From positions 28,355-92,354 of the forward strand of contig CAIYJU010000011.1 in the NCBI GenBank assembly GCA_903926565.1: a DNA stretch of 64,000 nucleotides, given 5' to 3'. Shown here one piece after another: positions 1-10,081 of this stretch; the first letter of the stretch is position 1, and each line of letters begins with the position of its first letter. Made by a program: the position numbers and the translations under genes. This DNA comes from an uncultured Bacteroidales bacterium. GTDB taxonomy: Bacteria; Bacteroidota; Bacteroidia; Bacteroidales; FEN-979. Under the pieces are notes generated by a model that saw only the letters and a program-made list of their open reading frames with translations, had not been told where the DNA came from and did no database searches.

Positions 1-552
1 AACTCCTGCCGAATCGACATTGTAGGCGGTCAGGCAGACCTTGAATTTTCCGAAGTATGGAAACGTGTGAACCGGGTTCCGGTCGTCGGAAACATTGCCG
101 TCCCCAAAATCCCAGTGCCATCGGTTGATGTTTCCGCCCGACAGGTCCTCAAAATGGATTTTTAAACCGTTACCGGGATCGCTTGTGTATTGATAATCGG
201 CTACACAGGCACCTGGTTCATGAACTGTTAGTGAAATACATTGAACATCATGACAAATATTCAAGGGATCTGTGTTTGAGACGGTCAGGCATACAAAATA
301 GGTTCCCCCGGAGGAATAAGTATGTACAGGGTTTTGCATTGTGGCACTGGTGCCATCTCCAAAGCTCCATTGCCATAGTGCAATCTGCCCCTGTGACTGA
401 TCCTGAAAATGAAAGATCATCGGATTAACAGGGTCAACATTTGCTGAAAAAGCGGCATCACAGGAGGTGGTGTTCTCCATACCATCGGTATGTTGTCCCG
501 ATGCCTGGCCAAAAACCACCCATAATATTACGATCAGCAGGTTTGTTCTCAT
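1..552 (-). CDS. PKD-domain secreted/surface protein (C-terminus truncated by window edge)
   Basis: Open minus frame from ATG at 552 to window edge, absent from the ORF track. Signal peptide MRTNLLIVILWVVFGQASGQ, then two PKD-like repeats (WSFGDGTSATMQNPVHTYSSGGTYFVCLTV; WDFGDGNVSDDRNPVHTFPYFGKFKVCLTAY). Start overlaps the stop of the upstream gene (ATGA). Confidence 0.85.
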   Translation of the reverse strand, partial: MRTNLLIVILWVVFGQASGQHTDGMENTTSCDAAFSANVDPVNPMIFHFQDQSQGQIALWQWSFGDGTSATMQNPVHTYSSGGTYFVCLTVSNTDPLNICHDVQCISLTVHEPGACVADYQYTSDPGNGLKIHFEDLSGGNINRWHWDFGDGNVSDDRNPVHTFPYFGKFKVCLTAYNVDSAGV

Positions 553-1961
553 GGGCTTGTCGTTTTTTGTCCGAAGTTGAACTGAAGTCCAACACCCAGG
601 CCAATCGCCCAGGGTGCCTTGAATTTGACATTTTCCCCGGTGGCAACGGGATTCAAATAGTATTTGAACGATGGGTCAAGGTATAAACTTAATTTTTTAT
701 TCAACCTCATCTCAAAGTACAGGTTTGTCCATATTTGCCAGTTGGTCTGAACCCGCGACGGCGTTTGATTCTCCATGGAGACCACCCTGCCATTGGAATA
801 GACCATGTCAGGTTCGGGAGTGTGGGAGCCCAGAAGCACGGAGATTGCGGGGCCAGCCTGAAAGGTCAGGCTGACCTTATTGGACACAAACAACTGGTAG
901 CCAAGCAATAATGGAACCTGCAAATAGGAATACCTGTTTTTCATGTAGGGGTTGTCAAGGTGGTATAAACTATCATAAACATTAACCGTTTGCGTATTGT
1001 ATGTAATTTCGTTGTTGTTCCCGATGGAGTAAGAAGTTACATTGTTGTAATATCCCACACTGTCGTTACTGATATACTCCACATGGTATTTGCCTTCATC
1101 AAAAACGTAGCCCAGTCCGATCCCTGACGCAACGGAAAAGCGGGAAATATGATAAGTTATCCCTGCATTTACCCAATAATTAGCCTTTGTCAGCGCTGCC
1201 GGTTCTGAATAAACCGCTAACTCAGGCACCAGCCCTAAATTGATGGAGAAAAACTGAGCCGCTTCCGGTTTTGTTTTCCTGACTTTTACGACCCCGGTCG
1301 GATTGCTGAACGTGATAATTGTGTCAGACCCCGGAAAAACTGGAAGCAAGGCTGTTTCAATTGGAACAAGTGAATTTATCTCTGCCAAAGAAACGGGCTG
1401 AGGCACCTGAATTGTTGAAACAGATTTTTCATTGAAGCTGTGGATCCCCTGAAGATCCTCTTTTGCAAACTCTGCACCATGTACTCTTTGAAAATTTGCA
1501 GCCTGAACGATTGGTTTGTTGCTTACATCCGATTCTTTTGTTTCATGCAAACCGCCAGCCTCCGGGCTATCCGCCTGATGTGAAGCGGTCATTTTCTTGT
1601 TTCTGTCCTGACTGGGATTGAGGAGTGCGCCTGCAGTGGGTTTAACATGAGGGCTCGCGGCAGTAAAACTTACCTGTGCGGATTTTCCAACAGGGTGGGA
1701 TGCTGTTTTATCCGGTGAGTCAACATGAAACCCAACATAAAGTCCTGAGACAATGGCCAGTAAACCAATGGTTGCAGTAATCCATATTTTCGGGGAAAGA
1801 TTGGTAAAGTCGAAACGAAGAAATTCCTTCCATAACAACTTTCGGCTGATGTCTTTCCAGATGCCGGGCTTGGGCTCAACACGATGACCCGACATGGTCC
1901 CGCGTAAAAACTGGTCGGCCCCGCCATCCTCAAAAGCCTTAAAATCTATTTTTTCACTCAT
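549..1961 (-). CDS. Outer-membrane beta-barrel protein with N-terminal cytoplasmic segment and single TM helix (possible anti-sigma/OMP fusion)
   Basis: 470 aa. Cytoplasmic-type N-terminus, TM PKIWITATIGLLAIVSGLYVGF, about 160 aa low-complexity linker, then PorT-like barrel strands ending FNFGQK. Overlaps the ECF sigma gene by 8 bp. Confidence 0.75.
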   Translation of the reverse strand: MSEKIDFKAFEDGGADQFLRGTMSGHRVEPKPGIWKDISRKLLWKEFLRFDFTNLSPKIWITATIGLLAIVSGLYVGFHVDSPDKTASHPVGKSAQVSFTAASPHVKPTAGALLNPSQDRNKKMTASHQADSPEAGGLHETKESDVSNKPIVQAANFQRVHGAEFAKEDLQGIHSFNEKSVSTIQVPQPVSLAEINSLVPIETALLPVFPGSDTIITFSNPTGVVKVRKTKPEAAQFFSINLGLVPELAVYSEPAALTKANYWVNAGITYHISRFSVASGIGLGYVFDEGKYHVEYISNDSVGYYNNVTSYSIGNNNEITYNTQTVNVYDSLYHLDNPYMKNRYSYLQVPLLLGYQLFVSNKVSLTFQAGPAISVLLGSHTPEPDMVYSNGRVVSMENQTPSRVQTNWQIWTNLYFEMRLNKKLSLYLDPSFKYYLNPVATGENVKFKAPWAIGLGVGLQFNFGQKTTSP

Positions 1962-2526
1962 TGACCGGTGATATATTTTTCATAAGATTGTGTTCTACCA
2001 ACTTTTTACGCAACATCCTGCGCGCTTTAAGCAATTGGGTTTTCGATGTATTTTCGGAGATGCTGAGCTCCCGTGATATCTCTTTATGGCTATATTCTTC
2101 AAACACATAAAGGTTAAAAACCATGCGGTAACCGGGAGGCAGCATTTGAATAAGTGCAGTCAGCTTGTCGGCGGATATTGGCGCATGAACACCAGACTGA
2201 TCCTCGTTTTCCATGATTTCTGTTTCATTGATGCTCTCAATATCTTCAAGAAATGGCAACTTTCTGTTTTTCCGGTAATAATTAAGGGCATGATTGATCA
2301 TGATTCGTTTCATCCATCCTTCAAACGATCCCTCCTTCCTGTACGAACTGATGTTCTGGAATATTTTAAGGAACGCTTCCTGAAGAATGTCTTCAGCCTC
2401 ATCATGATTTTGGGCATAGCGCAGGCATATCGCCAACATTACCGCAGCAGATTTACGGTAAAGGGCGCTCTGGGCACTGCGCTTTCCGGCTACGCAACCC
2501 TCGATTATGGAATCGTCAATGAGCAT
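1954..2526 (-). CDS. RNA polymerase sigma-70 factor, ECF family
   Basis: 190 aa. Region 2 (RYAQNHDEAEDILQEAFLKIFQNISSYRKEGSFEGWMKRIMINHALNYYRKNRK) and region 4 (LPPGYRMVFNLYVFEEYSHKEISRELSISENTSKTQLLKARRMLRKKL). Confidence 0.95.
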   Translation of the reverse strand: MLIDDSIIEGCVAGKRSAQSALYRKSAAVMLAICLRYAQNHDEAEDILQEAFLKIFQNISSYRKEGSFEGWMKRIMINHALNYYRKNRKLPFLEDIESINETEIMENEDQSGVHAPISADKLTALIQMLPPGYRMVFNLYVFEEYSHKEISRELSISENTSKTQLLKARRMLRKKLVEHNLMKNISPVNE

Positions 2527-2643
2527 CCAATAGTAACTATTAAGCAGACGTAAATCAAGAAATTAGGTTGCCTGATGGGTGTAAAAATACGAAAAAAGCG
2601 GACAGATGGAGAGGCCGGCAAAGGAAACCTGAGTGTTCCCGGC

Positions 2644-3267
2644 TTATGGGAGTGTGGCTTTGAATTTGGCGAAGTTGTTCTCAAAAAAAGTGCGGCCTTC
2701 ATGGCTGAGTATTCCCTGAAGATGGTACACGAATACTTCATGAAACATTGTAAGAGAAGCAAGTTCCTCGTATGTGAACATGTCATTTTCAATTAAATTC
2801 TCACTTCTGAAAACATGTAGTTTAGATATGATTTCAGAATTGAGTTCTTTGCGATAGAGTCCTTCTTTTTTTCCCTGGTCCAAATTGTTTGTAACCGATT
2901 TCAACATTCGCTCGCGTCGCACTTCCCGTATCTTCAGAAAAAGGCCCGGGTAATATTTCCTGATGTCATATTCCATGGAAGGATTAAATTCAATCAACAT
3001 GGAATTTATTACCTTGTAAAACTCAAACAACGCTTCAATTGCGTTGAGTTTCTTATTTTCAATGCTGGCCAGAAATCCGCATCGGTGGTCATGCTCATAC
3101 AGCAGTACCTGCTTAACCAGGTCCTCCTTATCACTGAAGTATTCGTAAATGGTTTTCTTTGAAATACCCAGATGACTCGCAACATCATCCATTGTCACGC
3201 TTTTGATTCCGTAACGGTGGTAGAGTTTTCCAACTTGCTCAAGAATGCTGATTGCTTTATGATCCAT
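2644..3267 (-). CDS. TetR/AcrR family transcriptional regulator
   Basis: N-terminal TetR HTH: YHRYGIKSVTMDDVASHLGISKKTIYEYFSDKEDLVKQVL. Divergent from RND genes. Confidence 0.9.
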   Translation of the reverse strand: MDHKAISILEQVGKLYHRYGIKSVTMDDVASHLGISKKTIYEYFSDKEDLVKQVLLYEHDHRCGFLASIENKKLNAIEALFEFYKVINSMLIEFNPSMEYDIRKYYPGLFLKIREVRRERMLKSVTNNLDQGKKEGLYRKELNSEIISKLHVFRSENLIENDMFTYEELASLTMFHEVFVYHLQGILSHEGRTFFENNFAKFKATLP

Positions 3268-3338
3268 CCTGCAAAAATAAACAAAAGAGACATGGAAACG
3301 ATTTTCGATTGAAAAGTTTTTTGCATTACGAAAAATTC

Positions 3339-3346
3339 TATCTTTG
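3339..3346 (+). promoter_or_regulatory. Putative Bacteroidota -7 box (TATCTTTG) for the RND adaptor gene
   Basis: TATCTTTG matches the TAnnTTTG consensus; a TTTTTTGC stretch lies about 18 bp upstream. Confidence 0.45.
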
Positions 3347-3399
3347 CTCTTCAGAATTCCTGCTTAAACAGCGACATTTTTATCAATATAATTTCAGCT

Positions 3400-4518
3400 A
3401 TGAAACACATTTTTCTTGTTACGGGTATTTTATTAATTCTTGCCGGCTGCGGCGGCAAGGGACTGGATAAAAAAGCCCGCCTGGACCAGCTTAAAAAAGA
3501 ACACGACAAGCTGACTGTAGAGATCATGACACTTGAAAAAGAGATTGCTCCTGCCTCTTCCGTTTCTTCTACCCTTGTAAAAGTCGAACTTGTCACAAAA
3601 AAACCATTTGACCACTATGTTGAGGTTCAGGGGAGAATTGACGGCAATGAGAACATTGCCGTCAACCCGCGAAACCAGGGCGGCATGGTCACCAGGATTC
3701 TTGTCCACCAAGGCGATGCAGTTACCAGGGGCCAGGTTCTTGCAGAACTTGATGCCGATGTTTTAAAACAGCAACTGACTGATCTGAAAAACAAACTGGC
3801 GTTCGTCACTGATCTCTATAACCGTCAGAAAACCCTTTGGGATCAAAAGATAGGATCAGAAATGCAATACCTGAAGGCAAAAAACGATATGGAGTCAGTC
3901 CAGAACGGCATAGCCACACTGGAAGAGCAGATACAAATGTCGGTCATCATGTCACCCATCAACGGCACTGTTGAGGATATCCCGATAAAAGTCGGGCAGC
4001 TGGCCTCACCGGCCTCACCGATTCCTGCATTCAGGATTGTCAACTTTTCAAAGGCCAAAGCACTTGCAGATGTTGGTGAAGCCTATTCATCACAGATTAA
4101 AACAGGGGACCAGGTGAAAATTTTCCTGCCCGACCTCAACAGGGAATTTACCCAGCAAATCACATTTTCAAGCAAATATATAAATCCAACCAACCGTACG
4201 TTCCTCGTTGAAGCCGCATTGCCCGGTTCCGATATTGTTTTTCGTGCCAACATGATTGCGGTTCTGCGGATCAAGGATTATTCAAATCCTGCAACCGTTG
4301 CAATACCTCAGAACTATATTCAGAATTCCAGGGATGACGGCCAGTTTGTGTTTGTGGCTGTTGAAGAAAACGGAAAAAAAATTGCACGGAAACGTACCAT
4401 TACATCTGGTGTTTCTTATAATGGTCTCACAGAAATTGTCAAAGGGCTCAGTGAAGGTGATAAAATCGTTACCGCAGGGTACAAAGATCTTTACAATGGC
4501 CAGCCCATCGACTTCTAA
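3400..4518 (+). CDS. Efflux RND transporter periplasmic adaptor subunit (HlyD/AcrA-like lipoprotein)
   Basis: 372 aa. Lipobox LILAGC, coiled coil, biotinyl-lipoyl-like halves (GRIDGNENIAVNPRNQGGMVTRILVHQGDAVTRGQVLAELD). Confidence 0.93.
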   Translation: MKHIFLVTGILLILAGCGGKGLDKKARLDQLKKEHDKLTVEIMTLEKEIAPASSVSSTLVKVELVTKKPFDHYVEVQGRIDGNENIAVNPRNQGGMVTRILVHQGDAVTRGQVLAELDADVLKQQLTDLKNKLAFVTDLYNRQKTLWDQKIGSEMQYLKAKNDMESVQNGIATLEEQIQMSVIMSPINGTVEDIPIKVGQLASPASPIPAFRIVNFSKAKALADVGEAYSSQIKTGDQVKIFLPDLNREFTQQITFSSKYINPTNRTFLVEAALPGSDIVFRANMIAVLRIKDYSNPATVAIPQNYIQNSRDDGQFVFVAVEENGKKIARKRTITSGVSYNGLTEIVKGLSEGDKIVTAGYKDLYNGQPIDF

Positions 4519-4530
4519 TCTGAACCGGAA

Positions 4531-7500
4531 ATGAAAGAAAAACAACATAAACTTAAAGAGTTTTTTGCAACAAGCTGGTCTATTGACAACAAGGTGAGCA
4601 TCTACGTGCTTACAGTCATTATTACCACCCTCGGGCTCTTATCATATTTCAGCATACCGAAGGAACAGTTTCCCGAAATTGTAATTCCAACAATCCTTGT
4701 AAACACGGTCTATCCGGGAACTTCCCCCGAGGACATGGAAAACCTGGTGACCCGCCCGATTGAAAAACAGTGCAAATCGCTTGCTGATGTAAAAAAGATT
4801 ACCAGTAATTCTATCCAGGATTTTTCCACCATTGTTGTTGAGTTTAATCCCGGCATAGAAGTATCAGAAGCCAAACAGCGGGTGCGGGATGCTGTTGACA
4901 AGGCAAAGGCCAACCTGCCGAACAACCTTCCGAAAGACCCTGATATCAAAGAATTCGATATCGCTGAAATCCCCATCATGAACATCAACCTTGCCGGTGA
5001 TTATGATCTGCAGAGGCTGAAAAAATATGCGGAAGATGCCCAGGACAAAATTGAAACGCTGAAGGAGATTACCCGGGTTGACATCGTTGGCGCCCTGGAA
5101 CGTGAAATACAGATCGACGTGGATATGTATAAAATGCAGGCAGCCAGTGTCTCATTTCGCGACATTGAATCGGCCGTATCGGCAGAAAATGTAACTGTCT
5201 CTGCAGGTACGATCACCTCATTCGGAACAAAATACACCATTCGGCTGGCGGGCCAGTTCAAATCGCCCGATCAGATTAAAAACATCATGTTGAAATCGGC
5301 CAGCGGTGCCATCGTATATATTCAGGACGTTGCCGATGTCAAGGATTCATTCAAGGAGCAGGAGAGTTTCGCCAGGCTTGACGGGAAGAATGTCATTACG
5401 CTCAATGTCATCAAAAAAAGTGGTGAAAATCTGATCAATGCCTCTGACAAAATAAAGGAGATCATGGATTTGATGAAGAAGAACTCATATCCGCCAGATC
5501 TGAATGTACATATCACCGGCGATCAGTCGCGTTTTACAAAAAGCACCCTGGAAGAGCTGAACAATACGATCATCATCGGGTTTATCATGGTGATTGTTGT
5601 GCTGATGTTCTTTATGGGCTTTAACAATGCCTTTTTTGTCGCATTGTCTGTTCCTCTCTCCATGTTTGTTGCCTACCTGATCATGCCCAGCCTTGGTTTC
5701 ACCATGAACATGATTGTGATGTTCGGATTCATTTTTGCGCTCGGGATCATCGTAGATGATGCGATTGTGGTAATTGAGAACACCCATCGGCTGCACCGGG
5801 ATCAACCGGATATTGTCAAGGCGGCGAAAAACGCCGCAGGTGAAGTCTTTCTCCCCATCCTTTCAGGAACGCTCACGACACTGGCACCTTTCTTCCCGCT
5901 GGCATTCTGGCCCGGAATTGTCGGGAAATTCATGCACTACATGCCTGTCACCCTGATTCTGACCCTGTTTGCCTCCCTCTTCGTGGCCTACATTATCAAC
6001 CCGGTGTTCGCAGTCACCTTCATGAAGCACGAATATGATGAAGTAGAACACAAAGTCAACCGCAAAAGATTACTTATCACCAGCGGGCTGTTTCTGCTAC
6101 TTGCCATATTTTCGTATGCAGGCGGAGGCTTTGCCTTCGGGAATATCTTCATTTTTATCATGCTCCTGAATATTTTCTACAGGCTCGTGCTTAAAAGTGC
6201 CATTATCAGCTTCCAGACAGTTGCCTGGCCATGGGTGCTTAACATGTATGAACGAACACTGTACTTTGCACTGAAAGGCCGCCATCCATGGTATATCCTC
6301 ATCGGAGTCGTCTCATTGCTGTTTTTCAGCTTCTGGCTAATTGGCGTGGTTAAACCACCGGTGCTGTTCTTCCCGAATAACAATCCGACCTTTGTGAATG
6401 TCTTTATCAAAATGCCGGAAGGAACAGATCAGAATGTAACAGATTCCGTAACCACACTTGTTGAAAAACGGGTGGCCGGTGTGCTTGGGGAAAAGAATCC
6501 TGTTGTTGAGTCAATCATCACCAATGTTGGATTCGGAGCAGGAGATAACATGTTCGACCGCTCCGTATCTTCCAACAAAGGGAAGATTACTATCAATTTC
6601 ACTGAGAGCAAGTTCCGTAATGGTGTTTCAACACAGGCCATTATGGATAACATCAGGGCCAATATCAAAAACATCCCCGGTGCTACCATCAGTGTGGAAA
6701 AAAACAAGATGGGACCTCCTACAGGCAAGCCGATCAGTATCGAAATCAACGGTGAAAACATGGAGGACCTGATTGCCACATCCATTCAGTTCAAATCCTA
6801 TCTTGACTCCTTAAGAATCCCGGGGATTGAACAGCTTAAATCGGATTTTGACATGAACAAGCCCGAAATCATCATCGACATTGACCGGGTTCGTGCAAAC
6901 CGTGAGGGGTTATCTCTTGGCCAAATCGGCCTTGAACTGCGTACCGCCATTTTCGGAAAAGAGATCTCAAAATACAAGGAAGACGAAGATGAGTATCCCA
7001 TTCAACTGAGGTATTCGGAAAAAGAGCGTACCAACATCAATCAGATCATCAATGCCAAAATCACCTACCGGGATATGAATTCAGGCCAGTTAAGGCAGAT
7101 TCCGATCTCTTCTGTTGCCTCCATTCATTATAAGGATACATATGGCGGGGTCAAACGTAAAAATCTCAAAAGGGTGATAACACTGTCTTCTGAGGTTCTC
7201 TCCGGATACACCGCCAACGAGGTTGTTGCCATGATTAACCGGTCGTTGACAGGTTATAAACTGCCCAAAGGAGTGGAAATCAGCCTCACCGGCGAAAAAG
7301 AAGACCAGGCAGAAACAATGGCCTTCCTGATAAAAGCGATGATGATTGCCATTGGATTGATCTTCTTTATCCTGATTACTCAGTTTGGCTCACTCAGCAA
7401 ATCATTCATTATTTTAAGCGAAGTCATCTTTAGTGTGATCGGCGTACTGCTTGGCATTGCCATATTCGGCATGTCGATAAGTGTGATCATGACAGGACTC

Positions 7501-7920
7501 GGTGTTGTAGCCCTGGGAGGTATCGTAGTGCGGAACGGGATCCTGATTGTTGAATTCGGTGATGAACTTAAATCACGCGGGGTAAAGACGAAGCAGGCCA
7601 TTATCCAGGCAGGAAAAACCAGGATTACTCCTGTTGTACTTACTGCAACCGCCACAATGCTTGGCCTGGTGCCGCTTGCAGTAGGTATGAATATCAACTT
7701 TGTAACCTTGTTTACTGAACTGAATCCCCACCTCTATTTTGGAGGAGACAATGTCGCTTTCTGGGGTCCGTTGTCGTGGACCATCATTTTCGGATTGAGT
7801 TTCGCAACATTCCTCACGCTGGTATTCGTGCCGGCGATGGTGCTGATTGATGCGCAGATGATTGCCGGGATCAGGCGGAGAAGGTCAAACCGTATTGCAA
7901 GGAAACGTGCAAAATTGTAA
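4531..7920 (+). CDS. Efflux RND transporter permease subunit (AcrB/HAE family)
   Basis: 1129 aa. FPEIVIPTILVNTVYPGTSPEDMENLVTRPIE, GIIVDDAIVVIENTHR, and two clusters of TM segments. Confidence 0.96.
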   Translation: MKEKQHKLKEFFATSWSIDNKVSIYVLTVIITTLGLLSYFSIPKEQFPEIVIPTILVNTVYPGTSPEDMENLVTRPIEKQCKSLADVKKITSNSIQDFSTIVVEFNPGIEVSEAKQRVRDAVDKAKANLPNNLPKDPDIKEFDIAEIPIMNINLAGDYDLQRLKKYAEDAQDKIETLKEITRVDIVGALEREIQIDVDMYKMQAASVSFRDIESAVSAENVTVSAGTITSFGTKYTIRLAGQFKSPDQIKNIMLKSASGAIVYIQDVADVKDSFKEQESFARLDGKNVITLNVIKKSGENLINASDKIKEIMDLMKKNSYPPDLNVHITGDQSRFTKSTLEELNNTIIIGFIMVIVVLMFFMGFNNAFFVALSVPLSMFVAYLIMPSLGFTMNMIVMFGFIFALGIIVDDAIVVIENTHRLHRDQPDIVKAAKNAAGEVFLPILSGTLTTLAPFFPLAFWPGIVGKFMHYMPVTLILTLFASLFVAYIINPVFAVTFMKHEYDEVEHKVNRKRLLITSGLFLLLAIFSYAGGGFAFGNIFIFIMLLNIFYRLVLKSAIISFQTVAWPWVLNMYERTLYFALKGRHPWYILIGVVSLLFFSFWLIGVVKPPVLFFPNNNPTFVNVFIKMPEGTDQNVTDSVTTLVEKRVAGVLGEKNPVVESIITNVGFGAGDNMFDRSVSSNKGKITINFTESKFRNGVSTQAIMDNIRANIKNIPGATISVEKNKMGPPTGKPISIEINGENMEDLIATSIQFKSYLDSLRIPGIEQLKSDFDMNKPEIIIDIDRVRANREGLSLGQIGLELRTAIFGKEISKYKEDEDEYPIQLRYSEKERTNINQIINAKITYRDMNSGQLRQIPISSVASIHYKDTYGGVKRKNLKRVITLSSEVLSGYTANEVVAMINRSLTGYKLPKGVEISLTGEKEDQAETMAFLIKAMMIAIGLIFFILITQFGSLSKSFIILSEVIFSVIGVLLGIAIFGMSISVIMTGLGVVALGGIVVRNGILIVEFGDELKSRGVKTKQAIIQAGKTRITPVVLTATATMLGLVPLAVGMNINFVTLFTELNPHLYFGGDNVAFWGPLSWTIIFGLSFATFLTLVFVPAMVLIDAQMIAGIRRRRSNRIARKRAKL

Positions 7921-7949
7921 TTGAAACCTGTTGATCCCGTTTCGTGGTA

Positions 7950-9317
7950 TCAATATTTTTCCAGCAGTTTATTAAGTCTTATTTTTTGACTTAACACGGT
8001 ATATATTGACTGAAAGTATTCACTGTTTGTTACCAGGAACTGGTTGTAACGCTGATTCAGGTCTGTACTGCCAACCATGCCCTGCTTATATTTCGCCAGG
8101 GTTTTTTCATAAATCTTCAGCGCTGTCTGAAATCCTTTGACCTTGTTCTGATATATCGCATAAGCATTGCTGAAATCGGTCTTTGCAGTTGCAACCTGCA
8201 ATTCCAGTCCCACTTTCATTTTCTCATCAGTTACTTTGGTCTTCTCTACATTAAGCCTCGCCTGATCAACAGCATACTTGCGACTGCCACTGCTCCATAT
8301 TGGAATTTGCATGGAGACACCAAAGATGGCCGTCGGGTACCAACTCTCCTTGGTATTGAAAAAATTCCATTCATTTCGCTGGGCAGCAGTCGATCCGGAT
8401 AAAAACCCGCTCAGCGTCGGCTGATAAGACGTTTTTGACAGCTTATACTGCATCAGTGTAAGATAATCTGCCTTTTTCAAAAGCACATAATCAAGATTAG
8501 AATTGTAATCAAACTGCTGATTTACCAAGGCATCACGGTTTACCTGCGCAAGAAAAAAATCGAGATTGTCTGTCAGAACCAACTCCTGGTTATCTTTCAA
8601 CCCAATTATAAATTTGAGGGTGGCATACCCGACGTTTCTCAGGTTCCTGGTATAGGTGATGGTCGCTTCAAGATTTGACTTGTTCAGGTCGGCCTGGTCA
8701 ACATCAATGTCTTCGATCAATCCTGCCTGGTAGCTCTTCTGTGCCTCTTCAACCAACTTGCTTACCACCGCATAAGTAGAATCAAGAATTTTAATTCCTT
8801 CGTCAACCACGAGGAGGCGGATGTATGCATCAGCAACCTGGTCGCGAACTTCTACCTTGTCCCTGACATTTTTCTGTTTGGAAGTTTCCAGGAAAGCCTT
8901 GGCCGTTTGTAAACCAACGAGGTACTGACCGCTGTATATTAGTTGCGTGATCGTAGCTTTGAGACTCGCATTAAACGGTGTGCCAAACTGTACAGGGATA
9001 TAAGTACCCGCCGGTTTATTCTGGATCTCTCCAGGCAGCATGGTGGTTGGGATCACCAGGTAATTTGTATAATCAATATTCCCACTGACCTGCGGCAATC
9101 CGATTGCGGTATTTTGCTTCACCATCCTCCTGGCTATCTCCACATCAGTCGAGGAGTTTTTCAGATCATAATTATTCTCAGAGGCATAAGTCTGGGCTTG
9201 CTCAAGAGAAAATTTCACAACTTCTTTAACCTGCCCCGCAGGAGCATTTTGCGCAAATAATTCAATACGCGCACTGAGCTGTAAGAGGATAAATAACAGG
9301 AATATCCGGTAGTTCAT
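7950..9317 (-). CDS. TolC family outer-membrane efflux protein
   Basis: 455 aa with signal peptide; FSLEQAQTYASENNYDLKN and long helical OEP repeats. Confidence 0.92.
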   Translation of the reverse strand: MNYRIFLLFILLQLSARIELFAQNAPAGQVKEVVKFSLEQAQTYASENNYDLKNSSTDVEIARRMVKQNTAIGLPQVSGNIDYTNYLVIPTTMLPGEIQNKPAGTYIPVQFGTPFNASLKATITQLIYSGQYLVGLQTAKAFLETSKQKNVRDKVEVRDQVADAYIRLLVVDEGIKILDSTYAVVSKLVEEAQKSYQAGLIEDIDVDQADLNKSNLEATITYTRNLRNVGYATLKFIIGLKDNQELVLTDNLDFFLAQVNRDALVNQQFDYNSNLDYVLLKKADYLTLMQYKLSKTSYQPTLSGFLSGSTAAQRNEWNFFNTKESWYPTAIFGVSMQIPIWSSGSRKYAVDQARLNVEKTKVTDEKMKVGLELQVATAKTDFSNAYAIYQNKVKGFQTALKIYEKTLAKYKQGMVGSTDLNQRYNQFLVTNSEYFQSIYTVLSQKIRLNKLLEKY

Positions 9318-9322
9318 TTGAA

Positions 9323-9949
9323 TTAATTAAATTTTTTAAAGTTCACTTTTCTTTTTTGCTTTTCATAATAGTCAATCCCGTTCTTATTGGCAATGCCGCG
9401 GATAAAATTGTCGAACATGACATCGAATAAGGTTTGAAACGAGAATTTATCTGCCGGGAAAAATTCCGGATTATGAAGGTCAATCAATCTCCTGATATAT
9501 AACCTTGCCACCAATTCAATGCTGAGATCATCACGATACATTCCCTGACTGATTCCCTTCTGGAGATTTATCTGTATCTTATTGTATATAAATTCGATAC
9601 GATCATCAATGTGTTTATGATAAATATCAGGATAATATTTTTTCAAATCAAAAGTCATCGACGGACTTACATCACGAAACCGATCACCAAGGTCACGGCT
9701 TACAATAAGCAGGATATCTATGGCATTGACACCTTCAAAATTATGATGATCAAAAATGATTTCAAAATTCTGGCGCTCGAGTTCCAGCAACTTTGAAACC
9801 AATTCAGTTTTGCTGACAATGTGCTGATAAAGCCGCTTTTTCGACATTCCGAGATCCCTGCAGATATCATCAACAGAAACACTTCTGACACCATATTTAT
9901 AAAAGAGTTCTCTGACTCTTTCCAGAATGTCAACCAATGCTTTATCCAT
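9323..9949 (-). CDS. TetR/AcrR family transcriptional regulator
   Basis: N-terminal HTH: FYKYGVRSVSVDDICRDLGMSKKRLYQHIVSKTELV. 5 bp upstream of the TolC gene on the same strand. Confidence 0.88.
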   Translation of the reverse strand: MDKALVDILERVRELFYKYGVRSVSVDDICRDLGMSKKRLYQHIVSKTELVSKLLELERQNFEIIFDHHNFEGVNAIDILLIVSRDLGDRFRDVSPSMTFDLKKYYPDIYHKHIDDRIEFIYNKIQINLQKGISQGMYRDDLSIELVARLYIRRLIDLHNPEFFPADKFSFQTLFDVMFDNFIRGIANKNGIDYYEKQKRKVNFKKFN

Positions 9950-10081
9950 TTGCTCTTCTTAATTAATCATTTCCTGCCATCATCCCCACCATTCATGAGA
10001 AATTTTTGCCGGGGAGACAAAGGTAGGAATATTCCGAAAACAAGAAACAAAACAGAGGTAAAAAGTTTCTGGATATCCTGA

